From: Leptospira noguchii serovar Panama str. CZ214 | GTDB lineage: Bacteria; Spirochaetota; Leptospiria; Leptospirales; Leptospiraceae | Direction: 5' to 3' | Assembly (NCBI RefSeq): GCF_000306255.2 | Contig: NZ_AKWY02000018.1 | Span: 1-64,000 of the forward strand | Length of the DNA: 64,000 nt | Part shown: in pieces, positions 48,759-59,990 of the stretch | Layout: each line of letters begins with the position of its first letter | Position numbering within the stretch: the first letter of the stretch is position 1 | Made by a program: the position numbers and the translations under genes | Notes under the pieces: generated by a model | The model's input: only the letters and a program-made list of their open reading frames with translations | Told to the model about the DNA's origin: nothing | Database searches by the model: none

Positions 48759-50351
48759 TTAGGTGTTTATTTCTGCAAGGATAAGCGTATCTGACTGTGT
48801 TTCCAATTCTCTGACAACCACGCTTAAATTTTCACTTTTTGTAACCAAAGATTCCATAGAATTTTGAAGTAAGGAAATTGCTTCTACAATTCCTCGTAAT
48901 CCCATCTTTTGTTCGGAAGAAGCAAGTTCTATTTCCGAAGACAAAGAACGTAAACGATCTAAAGTAGAAAAGAATTCGGAATTAATTTTCCTCTGTTCGT
49001 GAAATAAATTCGAAAACTCATCAAATCGAACAAACAAATCTTGAATTAAGGTATCTTGTTCTTTTACATGCCCTGCAGTTGTTTCAGCAGACTCTCGACC
49101 CATTTGCACATGATTAGAAGAATCTCGAATGATTTTTGAAATTAAATCCGCATTTCCAGCACTACTTTCTGCGAGCTTAGAAACTTCTTGTGCAACAACT
49201 GCAAAACCTCTACCCGCCTCTCCGGCTCTAGCCGCTTCAATAGACGCATTCAAAGAAAGTAAATTAGTCCTATCCGCAACTTCGGACATGATTCGATTTA
49301 CCTCCCCCACACTTCTAAAAGAATCTCCCAAAGAAGAAAGAGAACCTGACAGTTCTTCTACAAACTTAGTGACCATTACCCCAGACTTACGAACCTTATC
49401 CATACTTTGATCCAAGGTTTGGTTGAAATTAGAAATTTTTTCTATAATCGATTTTAAATTATTACTATGAAGGATTAAACTTTCAATATTTTTAAACTGA
49501 TTTTTTACATTATATGAAGAATTCTCAGTTTGAGATTGAAATTGTTCCACTGTTGAGCTAATCTCTTCAAAAGAAGAAGCGTGCGTAGAAACTAAAACAG
49601 AAAGATCATCCATAAAACTTTTTAAATTCTTGGAGGAATCTTTCAGATATAATGCGGAATCTTTCATTTTAGAACTTCTTTGAGCAATTAGTTTATGAGA
49701 TTCTTCTAATGCTTCCTGTCTGTACTTGGAATTTTCTCTCAATCGCATAAACAGTTTTACAAGAATTCGAACAATTACTGCACAAGCAAATACGAATAAG
49801 ATTTTTGTAATTTGTTCCGAAACAGAAGCATAACCCAACGAATTAGCAAGTTTCTTTTGTTCCGTCAAAATCAAACCGTATCGTGCCGCAGTCAAAACCG
49901 CCAAAGCCTGTGCCCCCCCGGACAAAAACCCGATCCAAAGTACAAAATTAGGAGTTAACAAAAGCCCGGAGGAAACTATATATAAATAACTGATCCCGTA
50001 TAAAATAGGACTTTTTACCACGCCTGTGGTAAAATCGGGATGATCCATAGTTGCACCCACCATAACCAAAAACTGAACAAAAACATCCATCAGAAGAAAT
50101 GCTTTGCTGAGAGTATGAGATATACTACCTGTTTTTCGAATTTTATAAAAACTATAGATAAAATTAAAAAACATAGCGGTCGTGCCACTTAAATATAAAA
50201 TATTTTGAATTGAATTAGTGCGTTTCCAGTTGATTAAAATTGAAGCATAAAAAAGCAAAATCAAGCCAAATCGAATCCAATTGATATAGGCAGGACCCGA
50301 GGCAAAGATCTCTTCATCGGTTTTTCTTTTTATTTCTTTTTTTAAGGGCAT
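48759..50351 (-). CDS. Membrane methyl-accepting chemotaxis-type receptor
   Basis: 530 residues. N-terminal six or seven hydrophobic segments (WIRFGLILLFYASILINW, YLYIVSSGLLLTPNFVLW, KILFVFACAVIVRILVKLF) with no long periplasmic sensor, then a coiled-coil MCP signalling domain with the conserved hairpin [20 protein letters not shown] followed by [20 protein letters not shown]. It relays signals to CheA. Paralogue at 57270-58838. No HAMP domain is obvious. Confidence 0.85.
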   Translation of the reverse strand: MPLKKEIKRKTDEEIFASGPAYINWIRFGLILLFYASILINWKRTNSIQNILYLSGTTAMFFNFIYSFYKIRKTGSISHTLSKAFLLMDVFVQFLVMVGATMDHPDFTTGVVKSPILYGISYLYIVSSGLLLTPNFVLWIGFLSGGAQALAVLTAARYGLILTEQKKLANSLGYASVSEQITKILFVFACAVIVRILVKLFMRLRENSKYRQEALEESHKLIAQRSSKMKDSALYLKDSSKNLKSFMDDLSVLVSTHASSFEEISSTVEQFQSQTENSSYNVKNQFKNIESLILHSNNLKSIIEKISNFNQTLDQSMDKVRKSGVMVTKFVEELSGSLSSLGDSFRSVGEVNRIMSEVADRTNLLSLNASIEAARAGEAGRGFAVVAQEVSKLAESSAGNADLISKIIRDSSNHVQMGRESAETTAGHVKEQDTLIQDLFVRFDEFSNLFHEQRKINSEFFSTLDRLRSLSSEIELASSEQKMGLRGIVEAISLLQNSMESLVTKSENLSVVVRELETQSDTLILAEINT

Positions 50352-51019
50352 AGCCTAATAGTGTTACGTACTTTGAAAAATCAATGGTTTTTCCAAAAAC
50401 TTAGAGTAGAAGTACATTAAATATTCATTTTATCAAAATTTCTGAAATAACTATTAATCATTTCAGAAAATTCTACTAAGTAATTTATATGCAAAATTAA
50501 AAATCATTTTTAAGACAAGTCTTAAACAAAACATTTCCTAAAACATAACGAATTCCCAAATCGTTTAATAAAAAGACTAAAAGCAACGATGAATTTTTTT
50601 GTATCAAACAATAAAAGTTTACTTCATTTTACGAATAAAATATTTTTTGAATTTCCATTCCATATCTTTACAATCATAACCTTTATCAGTACGTGAATTT
50701 TGCAGATTTTTTTATTTTTTTCTAAAAACCTGCGAAAGTTTCATTTCGAAAAAATGAATGTGGTATTTAATTGCAAAAAATTCTAACAAATTTCGATGCG
50801 AACTCTACTTATTTTAAAAACTTCTGCATCTTTGTAAAATTCACTATTAATTTTAGTAAGCATTTTTACGTATCTTAATTGTAAATCTAATTAAAATAAG
50901 TTAGATTTTACAAATGCTGTAGAATCTAGTAAGGTTGAATTTTAAATAGTTTATTATATAATCCTAAATAAACATTATAGAGTTATTGAAAAACTTTAAA
51001 TTATTACGAGGAAAACAAA
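50352..51019. other. AT-rich intergenic region
   Basis: About 670 bases, extremely A+T rich, without an open frame of note. The only recognisable piece is a half family-B end (TAGAGTTATTGAAAAACTTT) at about 50978-50997 just upstream of the OsmC gene; it could supply promoter sequence. Confidence 0.5.
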
Positions 51020-51469
51020 ATGTCCGAACATAAAATTAGTTTATTTTGGAAAAAAGGACCCGAAGATTTTAAATACGATTCTTACGATAGGACTCATTCG
51101 ATTTGGTACGAAGGTGGTCAAAAGTTACATGGCTCATCCACACCGGAAACTTATGGAAAAGCAGAATATACAAACCCAGAAGAATTACTAGCTTCTTCCG
51201 TATGTAGTTGTCATTTTTTGACCTTCCTTGCAATCGCATCAAAAAGTAGATTCATCGTTTCCAATTACGAGGATAACGCAATCGCAATTCTAGAAAAAAA
51301 CGAAGAAGGAAAGATAATAGTCACTAAAATAGAACTTTACCCTAAGGTAATTTTTGAAGGTGATAAAATTCCAGACTTAGATACGTTAGCTGGTCTTCAT
51401 GAAAAAGCTCATAAAAATTGTTTTATAGCAAATTCAATCAAATCTAAAGTGACAATCCATCCTAATTAA
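51020..51469 (+). CDS. OsmC/Ohr-family peroxiredoxin
   Basis: 149 residues. Two conserved cysteines: in LASSVCSCHFLTFLAIA (Cys near residue 61) and in HEKAHKNCFIANSIKS (near residue 134), with the E in NPEELLASS. These reduce organic hydroperoxides with thiol donors. Ribosome site GAGGAAAAC. Stands alone; the family-B half end upstream may belong to its promoter area. Confidence 0.85.
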   Translation: MSEHKISLFWKKGPEDFKYDSYDRTHSIWYEGGQKLHGSSTPETYGKAEYTNPEELLASSVCSCHFLTFLAIASKSRFIVSNYEDNAIAILEKNEEGKIIVTKIELYPKVIFEGDKIPDLDTLAGLHEKAHKNCFIANSIKSKVTIHPN

Positions 51470-51709
51470 AATATATTTCCATAATATTTTATTATTCAAA
51501 AATTACTAACACATTATATTTTATAAATATTATAAACTCTGCAATAATTACCTTAGGGACAATTCATAACAATCTTATTTTAATTACACAAGTATTAAGT
51601 AATTATAGCGTTCTCTATTTTACTCAAAACTTTTTCATTGACTATATTATAATTTCAAAACACCTATCATATATCTTAACTACTTATTATTTATAAAATT
51701 AGGAGAGAA
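51470..51709. other. AT-rich gap
   Basis: 240 bases with no gene or repeat recognised; the last 20 bases contain the AGGAGAG ribosome site of the monooxygenase. Confidence 0.4.
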
Positions 51710-53143
51710 ATGTCTTTATTACCGACCGTATGTATTATAGGTGCAGGTCCTAGTGGAATCGCAGTATGCAAAGCGCTTAAAGATAAAGGAATTCCGTTTG
51801 AGTGTTACGAAGCGGGAAGTGAAGTCGGTGGGAACTGGAAATTCAAGAACGATAATAAAATGAGTAGCATCTATAAGTCTCTGCATACCAACACTCATAA
51901 AGACAAAATGGAATACAAAGACTATCCTATGCCAAATTCTTACGCCGCTTATCCGGATCATCAAAAAATCTCAGAATACTTCATAAACTACGTTAATCAT
52001 TTCGGATTTCGAAATCATATTTTTTTTAAAACTCCAATAACCCACGTAAAACGTAAAGAAGACGGAACATGGTCAATAGTAACTGAAGATGGAAAACAAA
52101 AATATTATGATGTACTCATAGTATCCAATGGACATCACTGGTCTCAAAGATGGCCCAAGCCGGATTTTTCAGGAAAATTTACGGGAGATATCATTCATTC
52201 TCATTCGTATGTAGATCCCAATAAGCCAATTCAACTGGCTGGAAAGCGTGTTGTGATTCTCGGAATGGGAAACAGCGCTATGGATATTGCAGTCGAACTC
52301 TGTCGTCCAGGAATTTCATCTAAAGTTTTTTTAGCGGCAAGAAGAGGAGCTTATATCATTCCCAACTATCTCTTTGGAAAACCTTTAGATAAAATCGCTA
52401 CTCTCTTTCCTGTTCATACTCCATTTTGGTTAAAAAGTCTTATCATAAAATTTGCATTAAAATTAGGAGTAGGAAATGTTGAAGATTTCGGTCTTCAAAA
52501 ACCGGATCATAAACCAGGGGCTGCCCACTTTACAATTTCTCAGGACATTCTCGTTCGATTAGGCAGGGGAGATATAATTCCAAAACCAAATATAGAGTCG
52601 TATAACGGTAATAAGGTGATATTTGTAGACGGCAGCGAAGAAGAAATAGACGTAGTCATTTATTGTACCGGTTACAACGTAAAATTTCCGTTTTTTGACG
52701 AAAACTTCCTATCAGCAAAAGACAATCATCTGCCTCTATTTCATAGAATGATAAAACCAGAATTTAAAAATCTTTTTTTCGTAGGGTTATTTCAACCTCT
52801 TGGACCAATTGCTCCTTTATCCGAGTTTCAAGGCAAATGGATTTCCGAATATCTGGTCGGAAACTATGAACTTCCATCTGAAGAAAAAATGAATCAATCA
52901 ATTGAAAAATATGAATCCAAAATGAAAAGACGTTATATAACATCTGCAAGACATACGATGCAGGTGGATTTTGAAGGTTTTTTGTATGATATGAAATCTG
53001 AATTGAAAAAAGGGATCAAAAGAGCGGCTAAAAATGGAAATAAACTTCCAGTCCGTGCCCTTGCTCGAAACAAATCAATTTTGTCTGATGACATCTCTGC
53101 AAAACAATTTAAAAACAAAGCTAAATTACTTTCAGAAATTTGA
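51710..53143 (+). CDS. Flavin-containing monooxygenase (FMO-like)
   Basis: 477 residues. FAD site GAGPSG near residue 11 and the E-x-x-x-x-V-G-G-N-W motif (YEAGSEVGGNW), the FMO fingerprint region (FSGKFTGDIIHSHSYVDP), and an NADPH site GMGNSAMDIAVEL. Near 190-220 these features lie in the usual order. Catalyses oxygenation of nitrogen or sulphur compounds or a Baeyer-Villiger type reaction; substrate unknown. Strong ribosome site (AGGAGAG). Confidence 0.85.
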   Translation: MSLLPTVCIIGAGPSGIAVCKALKDKGIPFECYEAGSEVGGNWKFKNDNKMSSIYKSLHTNTHKDKMEYKDYPMPNSYAAYPDHQKISEYFINYVNHFGFRNHIFFKTPITHVKRKEDGTWSIVTEDGKQKYYDVLIVSNGHHWSQRWPKPDFSGKFTGDIIHSHSYVDPNKPIQLAGKRVVILGMGNSAMDIAVELCRPGISSKVFLAARRGAYIIPNYLFGKPLDKIATLFPVHTPFWLKSLIIKFALKLGVGNVEDFGLQKPDHKPGAAHFTISQDILVRLGRGDIIPKPNIESYNGNKVIFVDGSEEEIDVVIYCTGYNVKFPFFDENFLSAKDNHLPLFHRMIKPEFKNLFFVGLFQPLGPIAPLSEFQGKWISEYLVGNYELPSEEKMNQSIEKYESKMKRRYITSARHTMQVDFEGFLYDMKSELKKGIKRAAKNGNKLPVRALARNKSILSDDISAKQFKNKAKLLSEI

Positions 53144-53249
53144 ATTCGTTTTCTATGAAAAATATTCTAAAGAAAACCCAAAACGCTTTTAATATACGTC
53201 CTTAAGTTTTTACAAATTTTACGATTAACGAGTAAAAGGAGATTCACTT

Positions 53250-54581
53250 ATGAAATTTCGAATTTTAAAATATGAGACGATTTCCTATTTTCTCTTTCTA
53301 TTTTTCAGTCATATACTCGGAGCAGAATCAGCAAAAATCGTTTCAGGACCAATTTTAGGATACTCCACTTTAAAAGAAGTTCTGGTTTGGGTTCAAACAG
53401 ATCGAAAATCTAATGTTAAATTAGAATATTCTGAAATTGGAAATTCAAAACATAAAATTTTTTCCGAAGAAATTCAAACAAAACCAGAGACTGGTTTTAT
53501 CGCAAAGTTAATTGCAAACCAAGTTGAACCAGGTAAAAAATATAATTATAATATACTTATAGATGAAAAAAGAATTCCGGCAGAACACTCTCAGGTATTT
53601 CAAACCCAACCTTTTTTTCCATACGCTTCTAATGAAGACCCTCCTTCTTTTTCCTTTGCTCTTGGAAGTTGTTCTTATATAAATGAACCAGAATTTGAAG
53701 CTCCAGGAAAAACTTATGGAGGAGAATATTTTATCTTTAATTCGATTCTTTCTAAAAAGCCAAATTTTATGCTTTGGTTAGGAGATAACATTTATTTAAG
53801 AGAGCCAGATTGGGATTCAAGAACTGGATTTTTTCATCGTTACAGACATCAAAGGGGAATTCCAGAACTTGCTCCTCTTTTTGCATCGGTTCATCATTAT
53901 GCAATTTGGGACGATCACGATTTTGGTCCAAACGATGCAGACTCTTCTTTTTGGATGAGAGAAACTTCTGAAGAAATGTTCAAACTCCACTGGGGAAATC
54001 CAAATTATGCAAAGGAAGGTATTTACGGTTCATTTACATGGAGTGACGTTCAATTTTTTCTTTTAGATAATAGGACATTTAGAACAGCTAACAATAATAA
54101 GGTGATAGGTCCGAGACAAATTTTAGGAGAAACACAATTTCAGTGGCTTGCAAATTCATTGGCTTATTCAAAAGCTACTTTTAAGTTTATTGTTATGGGA
54201 GGACAATTTTTAAATCCGAATCCGATCTTTGAAAATTACGCCACTTATTTAGAAGAAAAAAATAAAATTCTTTCCGCGATTCGGGATTTAAAAGTTAAAA
54301 ATATAATTTTTCTAACTGGGGACCGCCATTTTACGGAATTGAATTTTTTAAAAGAAAAAGACATACCGATTTACGATCTTACGATTTCTCCACTAACATC
54401 CAGGCCCCATTCTCCAAGCTCGGAAAACAATCCTTTACGTGTAGAAAAAACTCTCGTCGACAAAAGGAATTTCGGAACCATTTCCATAAGCGGAAAACGA
54501 AATGAAAGAAAACTAATCCTACAGATTTTTGACGTTTATGGAAAAGAACTTTGGAAAAAAGAAATTCTTTCAAATCCCTGA
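53250..54581 (+). CDS. PhoD-like alkaline phosphatase/phosphodiesterase
   Basis: 443 residues with an N-terminal signal peptide ([18 protein letters not shown]). N-terminal fibronectin-like domain ([20 protein letters not shown], then [14 protein letters not shown]), then the metallophosphatase: [44 protein letters not shown], and ...[10 protein letters not shown]. These are the metal ligands of PhoD. Exported enzyme for phosphate scavenging. Followed closely by a hydrolase gene. Confidence 0.85.
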   Translation: MKFRILKYETISYFLFLFFSHILGAESAKIVSGPILGYSTLKEVLVWVQTDRKSNVKLEYSEIGNSKHKIFSEEIQTKPETGFIAKLIANQVEPGKKYNYNILIDEKRIPAEHSQVFQTQPFFPYASNEDPPSFSFALGSCSYINEPEFEAPGKTYGGEYFIFNSILSKKPNFMLWLGDNIYLREPDWDSRTGFFHRYRHQRGIPELAPLFASVHHYAIWDDHDFGPNDADSSFWMRETSEEMFKLHWGNPNYAKEGIYGSFTWSDVQFFLLDNRTFRTANNNKVIGPRQILGETQFQWLANSLAYSKATFKFIVMGGQFLNPNPIFENYATYLEEKNKILSAIRDLKVKNIIFLTGDRHFTELNFLKEKDIPIYDLTISPLTSRPHSPSSENNPLRVEKTLVDKRNFGTISISGKRNERKLILQIFDVYGKELWKKEILSNP

Positions 54582-54587
54582 TTTAGT

Positions 54588-55409
54588 ATGAAACGATCGA
54601 TGAGTCTTATCATTACATTTTTATTATCTTTTATTTTTTTAATTTTGTTTCTAATTTGGTGGAATCAAGAAAGACTGATTTTTTTTCCAGAAAAACTTTC
54701 TGAAAATTTTATATTCCATTTTCCGAATGAATTTCAGGAAATCAAACTCGCCACTCCCGATGGAGAAATGAGTTATGGACTTTTTTTTCCTTCTAAGAGT
54801 AATCTTTCTAAAAAAACAATACTATTTTTTCATGGAAACGCGGGAAGTTTGAGAACATGGGGAAGAATTTATGAAGATTTTCTTCCACTTGGATGGAATC
54901 TTTTAATTACAGATTATAGAGGGTATGGAAAAAATTCCGGAAGTATTTCCGAAAAATCGATGAATTCCGATGCGGAATTATGGCTGAGTTATTTGCTCAA
55001 TGAACTTAAAATTCCCAGAAACGAAATTGTAATCTATGGCCGGTCGATAGGAACAGGGGTAGCGATCAATTTAGTTTCTAAAAATCCAGATTTGAATTTA
55101 TTTTTAGAAACCCCGTTTACGGATTTATTAACACTTGCACGAAATTATTATCCTTTTATACAAACTTGGATGTTAAAATTTCAATTTCAGAATCTGGCTA
55201 AATTAAAAAATATTCGTTCTAAAATTAGAATCTTTCACGGAACACAAGATCAAATCATTCCTTATTCTAACTCGGAAATCATATTCAAAAAATTGAAAGA
55301 ACAAAATCAAGATGTAATTCTTTTTACAATTTCAAACGGTTCTCACAACGATCTAACTATTTATCCGGAATATCATCGTGCTTTGAAAAATAGTTTAGAC
55401 GAATTATGA
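54588..55409 (+). CDS. Alpha/beta hydrolase with N-terminal anchor
   Basis: 273 residues. N-terminal hydrophobic segment ([20 protein letters not shown]), oxyanion-loop HGNAGS, nucleophile elbow GRSIGTG (Ser about 155), Asp in [10 protein letters not shown] and His in NGSHNDL. Resembles the BEM46/YfhR-like hydrolase group. It begins only six bases after the phosphatase stop, so likely in one operon. Substrate unknown. Confidence 0.82.
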   Translation: MKRSMSLIITFLLSFIFLILFLIWWNQERLIFFPEKLSENFIFHFPNEFQEIKLATPDGEMSYGLFFPSKSNLSKKTILFFHGNAGSLRTWGRIYEDFLPLGWNLLITDYRGYGKNSGSISEKSMNSDAELWLSYLLNELKIPRNEIVIYGRSIGTGVAINLVSKNPDLNLFLETPFTDLLTLARNYYPFIQTWMLKFQFQNLAKLKNIRSKIRIFHGTQDQIIPYSNSEIIFKKLKEQNQDVILFTISNGSHNDLTIYPEYHRALKNSLDEL

Positions 55410-55983
55410 CTATAAATATTGTTTAATATTTATTTGCAAGGTTCCACATCCAATAACTTATCCCAAAATTGGAAAATTAATAGAATAAGAAGTAATTTGT
55501 GAGAACTCTTACGTTTTATTCAGAATAAGTTTTTGAAACAGATTCTAAGTTTGAATCAATTCTCATAAAAATATCTTCCAGGAAAGAATTTCCACCAAAT
55601 CTAAAAAGAATCTTCATCTAATTAACGTGAGTTCAGGCTAAGGAATTCATTGTTCTGAAAAAAGTCGAGATCTGAACTTTATGGATCAATTTCTAAAATG
55701 TGAGAGATCATACAAAAAATGAATGTGTTAAGTATGTACAAGTAGGTTCAATGTTTAAAAATTTGTAATGTGACTTAATTTGTGTGAACCACGGCAAATC
55801 GCGATTTTACGAACCAATCCTAAAATTGTAAAAACTCACATTTCTGGAAAACCTTTTCTCATTTTCTTATATTGAATCCAAGTTAATTAAATTTTTACAT
55901 AAAATCGCCGTTTTGCAGACATTAATCAAATTAGAAATTCATTTTATAGAATTAACTCGTTTTTTGAAATTTTAAAACTTGAA
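55410..55983. other. Intergenic region with family C repeat
   Basis: About 570 bases without a gene. Nearly half is the family-C copy; the rest is AT-rich. Convergent genes flank it (hydrolase ends 55409, MTA phosphorylase ends 55984). Confidence 0.5.
55624..55870. repeat. Repeat family C copy
   Basis: Starts AACGTGAGTTCAGGCTAAGG, contains GGAATTCATTGTTCTGAAAA and ATTTGTAATGTGACTTAATT. Aligns with 46071-46286 with an extra internal stretch of about 30 bases. The first bases (AACGTGAGTTC) are shared with family A ends. Confidence 0.6.
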
Positions 55984-56847
55984 TTAAAAGTATTCCGGAA
56001 AAAGAACTCTAAGTTTTTTTACCGTCTCCAAATTTCTTTTTTCGGGAGCTGTAATGATAGAATAACGTGTACTATTTTTGAGACTCAAATCATCTCCGTT
56101 TCCAAGTACATGAATCAGCTCAGAAAGAAGTTTTTTAGCAGTCTCTGCGTTTTTAGTCAAATTTGCGATTACCATTTCAACCGTGACGGATTCTTCACCT
56201 TCTCTCCAACAATCATAATCGGTGGACATACAAATCATCTGATACGCAATCTCGGCTTCACGAGCAAGTTTTGCTTCTGGAAGAACGGTCATATTGATGA
56301 TATCAGCACCCCAAGAACGATAAAGGTGAGACTCCGCTTTAGTAGAAAACAAAGGGCCTTCCATACAAACTAAGGTTTTATCCAAATGGATTTTTAAACC
56401 GATTTTTTTAGCGGTTTGTGCAATTCGTTCACTTAAATTGCGCGAGAAAGGTTCCGCAAAAGGAGCGTGTGCCACAACTCCATTTCCGAAATAAGTAGAG
56501 TTCCTAAAACGAGTACGATCAATAATCTGAAACGGCAAAACAAAATCGAGAGGTTTAATTTCTTCTCTCAAACTTCCAACCGAACTAAATGCAACGATTT
56601 CCTCAACACCGAGTTGTTTAAGAGCGCATATATTTGCGTGATTTGGGACTTCGGGCGGAGAAAGAAAATGTCCGATTCCGTGTCTAGGTAAAAACGCGAT
56701 CAATTTTCCTTTGTATTTACCGATCTTAATTTTATCAGAAGGTTTACCCCAAGGAGTGTCAGGAAAAATTTCTTCGATCAACTCCATTCCTTCCAAACTA
56801 TAAAGTCCGGTTCCACCAATGATAGCCGCTCTAACGTTATACGACAT
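55984..56847 (-). CDS. mtnP: S-methyl-5'-thioadenosine phosphorylase
   Basis: 287 residues from ATG 56847 (GGGAG upstream; a farther ATG at 56877 is less likely). Phosphorylase features: AAIIGGTGLYS, then LPRHGIGHFLSPPEVPNHAN, CMEGPLFSTKAESHLYRSWG, INMTVLPEAKLAREAEIAY, and STDYDCWREGEESVTVEMVI, which is the MTAP signature. Splits methylthioadenosine to adenine and methylthioribose phosphate in methionine salvage. No other salvage gene is nearby. Confidence 0.9.
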   Translation of the reverse strand: MSYNVRAAIIGGTGLYSLEGMELIEEIFPDTPWGKPSDKIKIGKYKGKLIAFLPRHGIGHFLSPPEVPNHANICALKQLGVEEIVAFSSVGSLREEIKPLDFVLPFQIIDRTRFRNSTYFGNGVVAHAPFAEPFSRNLSERIAQTAKKIGLKIHLDKTLVCMEGPLFSTKAESHLYRSWGADIINMTVLPEAKLAREAEIAYQMICMSTDYDCWREGEESVTVEMVIANLTKNAETAKKLLSELIHVLGNGDDLSLKNSTRYSIITAPEKRNLETVKKLRVLFPEYF

Positions 56848-56877
56848 GACCCCGCTCCCTAAAGAGAAAATTTTCAA

Positions 56878-57269
56878 ATTTTATTCAGGGACAGTTTTAA
56901 AAATCGTACTCAAAATGTAAATCGGAACTGTTTTTGCAAAACGATTCTAATGATTTCAAATCTAAAAAAATTTGGGCGTTCCTGCTTTTGAATCGATTGT
57001 AAAACAAAGGTTTATTGTAAAATAAGCAGGCCGGGCTCTCAGCTTCAGTCAACAAATTGAAACGAAGAATAAAACAAAATTTTGGCATTGAAACAATTTG
57101 TTGACTCCGCATCAATCCCTAACGCTGCGATCCGTAGAGAGCAGCGTTGCTGAGTTACCCACGCTGCGATCCATAGAGAGCAGCGTTGCTGAGTTACCCA
57201 CGCACAATCAACAACTCGTTGAGCACAATTGTTAAAAATATCATACTATTTTAAAATATCTTCAAAGAT
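56878..57269. other. Intergenic region with tandem repeat
   Basis: About 390 bases; holds two tandem copies of a 39-bp unit (57122-57199). No gene supported. Confidence 0.5.
57122..57199. repeat. Tandem 39-bp repeat, two copies with internal hairpins
   Basis: Two units differ by one base (GTAGAGAG versus ATAGAGAG). Each unit contains CGCTGC and GCAGCG that can pair, then GTTGCTGAGTTACCC. The words CTGCGATCC and AGAGCAGC are also found in the family-A copies at 39.9 and 43.6 kb, so this is a related hairpin element. Confidence 0.65.
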
Positions 57270-58838
57270 TCAAACAACACTCAAAGCTTTTAAATCTCTA
57301 GATTGGGTTTTAATCTGCAAAACCCCGTCTTGAATTTTTCCAGATTCTTGAGTAATCTCATTCACTTCTTTTTCAAGTTCGAACATAGCTTTCATCATTT
57401 CTTTTTGAGCGACCATCTGGTCTTCCGTAGAATGAAATAAATCATCCGATAACTTTTTCACTCTTTCTAAATTTTTAACAAAATCGTTAACGATCGCAGT
57501 CCCACGTTCATACAAACGACTCATCTCTTCTATTTTTGAAACGGTAAGATTGACTTTAATACTTTGATTCTCTGTCAAATGCCCTGTACCTTGAGAAGCG
57601 GTATTCGCTTCTTCAATAAATTCGAGAGATTCTTGAACCACTTTCGCAATCATCTTTGCATTTGTAGCCGTAAACTCTGCAAGTTTACTAACCTCTTGAG
57701 CAACCACAGCAAACCCTCGACCTGCAGAACCTGCACGAGCCGCTTCTATAGAAGCGTTCAAAGAAAGAAGATTAGTTTTATCTGCAATCTCTCCTAAAAT
57801 ACGATTGATCTCATCCACACGTTGAAATGAATTCGAAATATTTTTCAAAAACTCGCCGGTTTTTTCCACAGATTCTTTTACAACTTTCATTTCGGTTTTA
57901 CTTTCTTTCGCATTAACATCCAGACCTTTAGAATGATCTGATATTTCACCAATTACTTCCAAAAGAGTTTGGGCTTTTTGATTGAGCTCGATTAAATTCT
58001 CATTTTGAATACGAATCGAATCTGCATTTTTTTCGGATGATTTAGATAAAGAAGTTATTACTGCGTTGACTTGTTCTAAAGCAGCTGCCTGCGACTCCAT
58101 CTTTTCGCTGGTTAAACTTGTAAATTCTGAAAAGTTTGTTACCGAAACTTCCAAAGTCTCCGCCGAAGAATGAATTATCTTTCTGTTATTTTCCAGCTGA
58201 TTTAAAAAATTCTTATTTTCTTGAAAATAAGAAGAAGCTTCTTGATATAACTCATCAAATAAATTCATCAATCGATAAAGGATTAAACTTACACCTGCCA
58301 TAAAGAAGATTTTAGTAATCTCCGCGCTAAGTTTAACATAACCGGGTTTCATATTAATCATGTTGTCTTCCGAAAACCTAAGACCATGAAAGGCTGCGTT
58401 AATCAACGCTATTGAATAACCAAAATAACAAAACATACCTGTAACTAGTACAAATTTCGGCCTGCCTAAAAGACCGGAATAAGCAATAATAAAATAATAT
58501 ACTGAATAAAGAATTGCATTTTTAAGAACGGGGGAAATCAATTCCGCGGAAACCATACTATCTAAAAAAATCGTCACACTCAACATAAGAGAATCAAATA
58601 TAATAAATAGATTATGAACCCATTGTTTAATTTCATATTTTTTATAGAGAATAAAACCAAAAAGCGTATAAACAAACATAAAAAACGCAGCGGAAGAATG
58701 AATGATTTTAATCTGAGTTTGAAGTGTTTTGAAACTCGCGGCTAAAGAAATCAACACCATAAACATAATTGTCATTCTAGAATAATATGTAAGTGCCTCT
58801 CCCTTCTTGCGAATGGATTCTATAGATTGTTTGGACAT
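57270..58838 (-). CDS. Membrane methyl-accepting chemotaxis-type receptor (paralogue)
   Basis: 522 residues. Same layout as 48759-50351: multi-span N-terminus ([59 protein letters not shown]), then a coiled coil and the hairpin [20 protein letters not shown]. The C-terminal coil ends LKALSVV without the pentapeptide used for CheR docking. Likely sensing through the membrane segments. Confidence 0.85.
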   Translation of the reverse strand: MSKQSIESIRKKGEALTYYSRMTIMFMVLISLAASFKTLQTQIKIIHSSAAFFMFVYTLFGFILYKKYEIKQWVHNLFIIFDSLMLSVTIFLDSMVSAELISPVLKNAILYSVYYFIIAYSGLLGRPKFVLVTGMFCYFGYSIALINAAFHGLRFSEDNMINMKPGYVKLSAEITKIFFMAGVSLILYRLMNLFDELYQEASSYFQENKNFLNQLENNRKIIHSSAETLEVSVTNFSEFTSLTSEKMESQAAALEQVNAVITSLSKSSEKNADSIRIQNENLIELNQKAQTLLEVIGEISDHSKGLDVNAKESKTEMKVVKESVEKTGEFLKNISNSFQRVDEINRILGEIADKTNLLSLNASIEAARAGSAGRGFAVVAQEVSKLAEFTATNAKMIAKVVQESLEFIEEANTASQGTGHLTENQSIKVNLTVSKIEEMSRLYERGTAIVNDFVKNLERVKKLSDDLFHSTEDQMVAQKEMMKAMFELEKEVNEITQESGKIQDGVLQIKTQSRDLKALSVV

Positions 58839-59144
58839 AAGCCAAACGTTTTTATAATTTAATTTCAGTAAATGAAAAGTGAAAACCTATTTGGAAATAC
58901 AGTATCCGTATTATAAAACGACAAACTGCAATTTTAGAATGAAGTATTTTGACCAAGATCTTTGTTTAAAATCTGAGATTTGAAGTTGAAAGTAGTTAAC
59001 GGAAAAACTTTTAACTGAGTTTTGCAGTTTTGAAAAATCGTATGAGAACTCATACGATACAACGGTTTCTGTAAATTACCACGTTTTATTGAAGATTCAA
59101 AAATAATTCATTCTAAATTTTTGGAACAGACTCTGAATATTTCT
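58839..59144. other. Intergenic region
   Basis: About 305 bases with the terminator at 59037-59058 and the upstream side of the receptor gene; nothing else seen. Confidence 0.4.
59037..59058 (-). terminator. Terminator of the AraC-Ogt gene
   Basis: ATCGTATGAG and CTCATACGAT form a perfect 10-bp inverted repeat with two bases between; on the minus strand it is followed by TTTTTC. It lies about 86 bases past the 59145 stop. Confidence 0.65.
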
Positions 59145-59990
59145 TCAGAACGATTGAGATCCCATTTTGACTTTACTTGCTTCCCAACCGATCATAGCCA
59201 TCTTTCTTTCAGAACCCCAGCGATATTCTCCGATCCCACCCGTACTTTTGATCACTCTATGACAAGGAATCAAATACCCGATTGGATTTTTACCGATAGC
59301 AGTCCCTACCGCTCTAGAAGCATTTTCTTGCCCTATCCAATCCGCAATATCCGAATAAGACGACAATTGCCCTTCCGGAATTTTGAGAAGAGCTTCCCAA
59401 ACTTTGATTTGAAATTCGGTTCCTTTCAGATGAAGTTTGATTTTTTCATTCCCATTTAATGTATTATCAAAAAAACGAATGACTCGATTTTGATTTTCGT
59501 CCGTTTGCTCAATTATATCTGCTCTATCCCATTGTTCTTTTAACTCAGAAACAATTTGTTCTTTCGGAATATCATAAAAAAATAAATTACAAATTCCTTT
59601 TTCTGTGGAAGCAATTAAATAATTCCCAAAGACACTTTTTTGAAAACTATATCGAACTTTAAGATTTTCACCACCGTTTTTAAATTCTCCCGGAGTCATC
59701 CCTTCGATTTTTACGAACAAATCGTGCAGTCTACTCGTTCCGGATAACCCGGTTTCAAAGGCAGCATCAAACAAAGTAGCTTGAGGTTTGGAAAGAATCG
59801 ATTTAGCATTTTGTAAAGTAATATATTGCAGAAATTGTTTCGGGCTAACTCCCGCCCATTCCGTAAACAGCCTTTGAAAATGAAACGGACTTAAGTTTAC
59901 TGACTTTGCAACTTCATCCAACTCGGGTTGAGAAATTGCATTTTTTTGTATAAATTGAATTGCTTCCGCAATTTTTTGGTAGTGGTTCAT
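59145..59990 (-). CDS. AraC-type regulator fused to O6-alkylguanine-DNA alkyltransferase
   Basis: 281 residues. Residues 1-105 are an AraC HTH: ELDEVAKSVNLSPFHFQRLF and FDAAFETGLSGTSRLHDLFV. Residues 120-275 are an Ogt-type alkyltransferase with VWEALLKIPEGQLSSYSDIA, SRAVGTAIGKNPIGYLIP and the active site PCHRV (acceptor C243). It lacks the zinc-cysteine Ada N-terminal domain, so it is the Ada-like two-domain form. Repairs O6-alkylguanine and probably regulates its own or other repair genes. Confidence 0.87.
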   Translation of the reverse strand: MNHYQKIAEAIQFIQKNAISQPELDEVAKSVNLSPFHFQRLFTEWAGVSPKQFLQYITLQNAKSILSKPQATLFDAAFETGLSGTSRLHDLFVKIEGMTPGEFKNGGENLKVRYSFQKSVFGNYLIASTEKGICNLFFYDIPKEQIVSELKEQWDRADIIEQTDENQNRVIRFFDNTLNGNEKIKLHLKGTEFQIKVWEALLKIPEGQLSSYSDIADWIGQENASRAVGTAIGKNPIGYLIPCHRVIKSTGGIGEYRWGSERKMAMIGWEASKVKMGSQSF

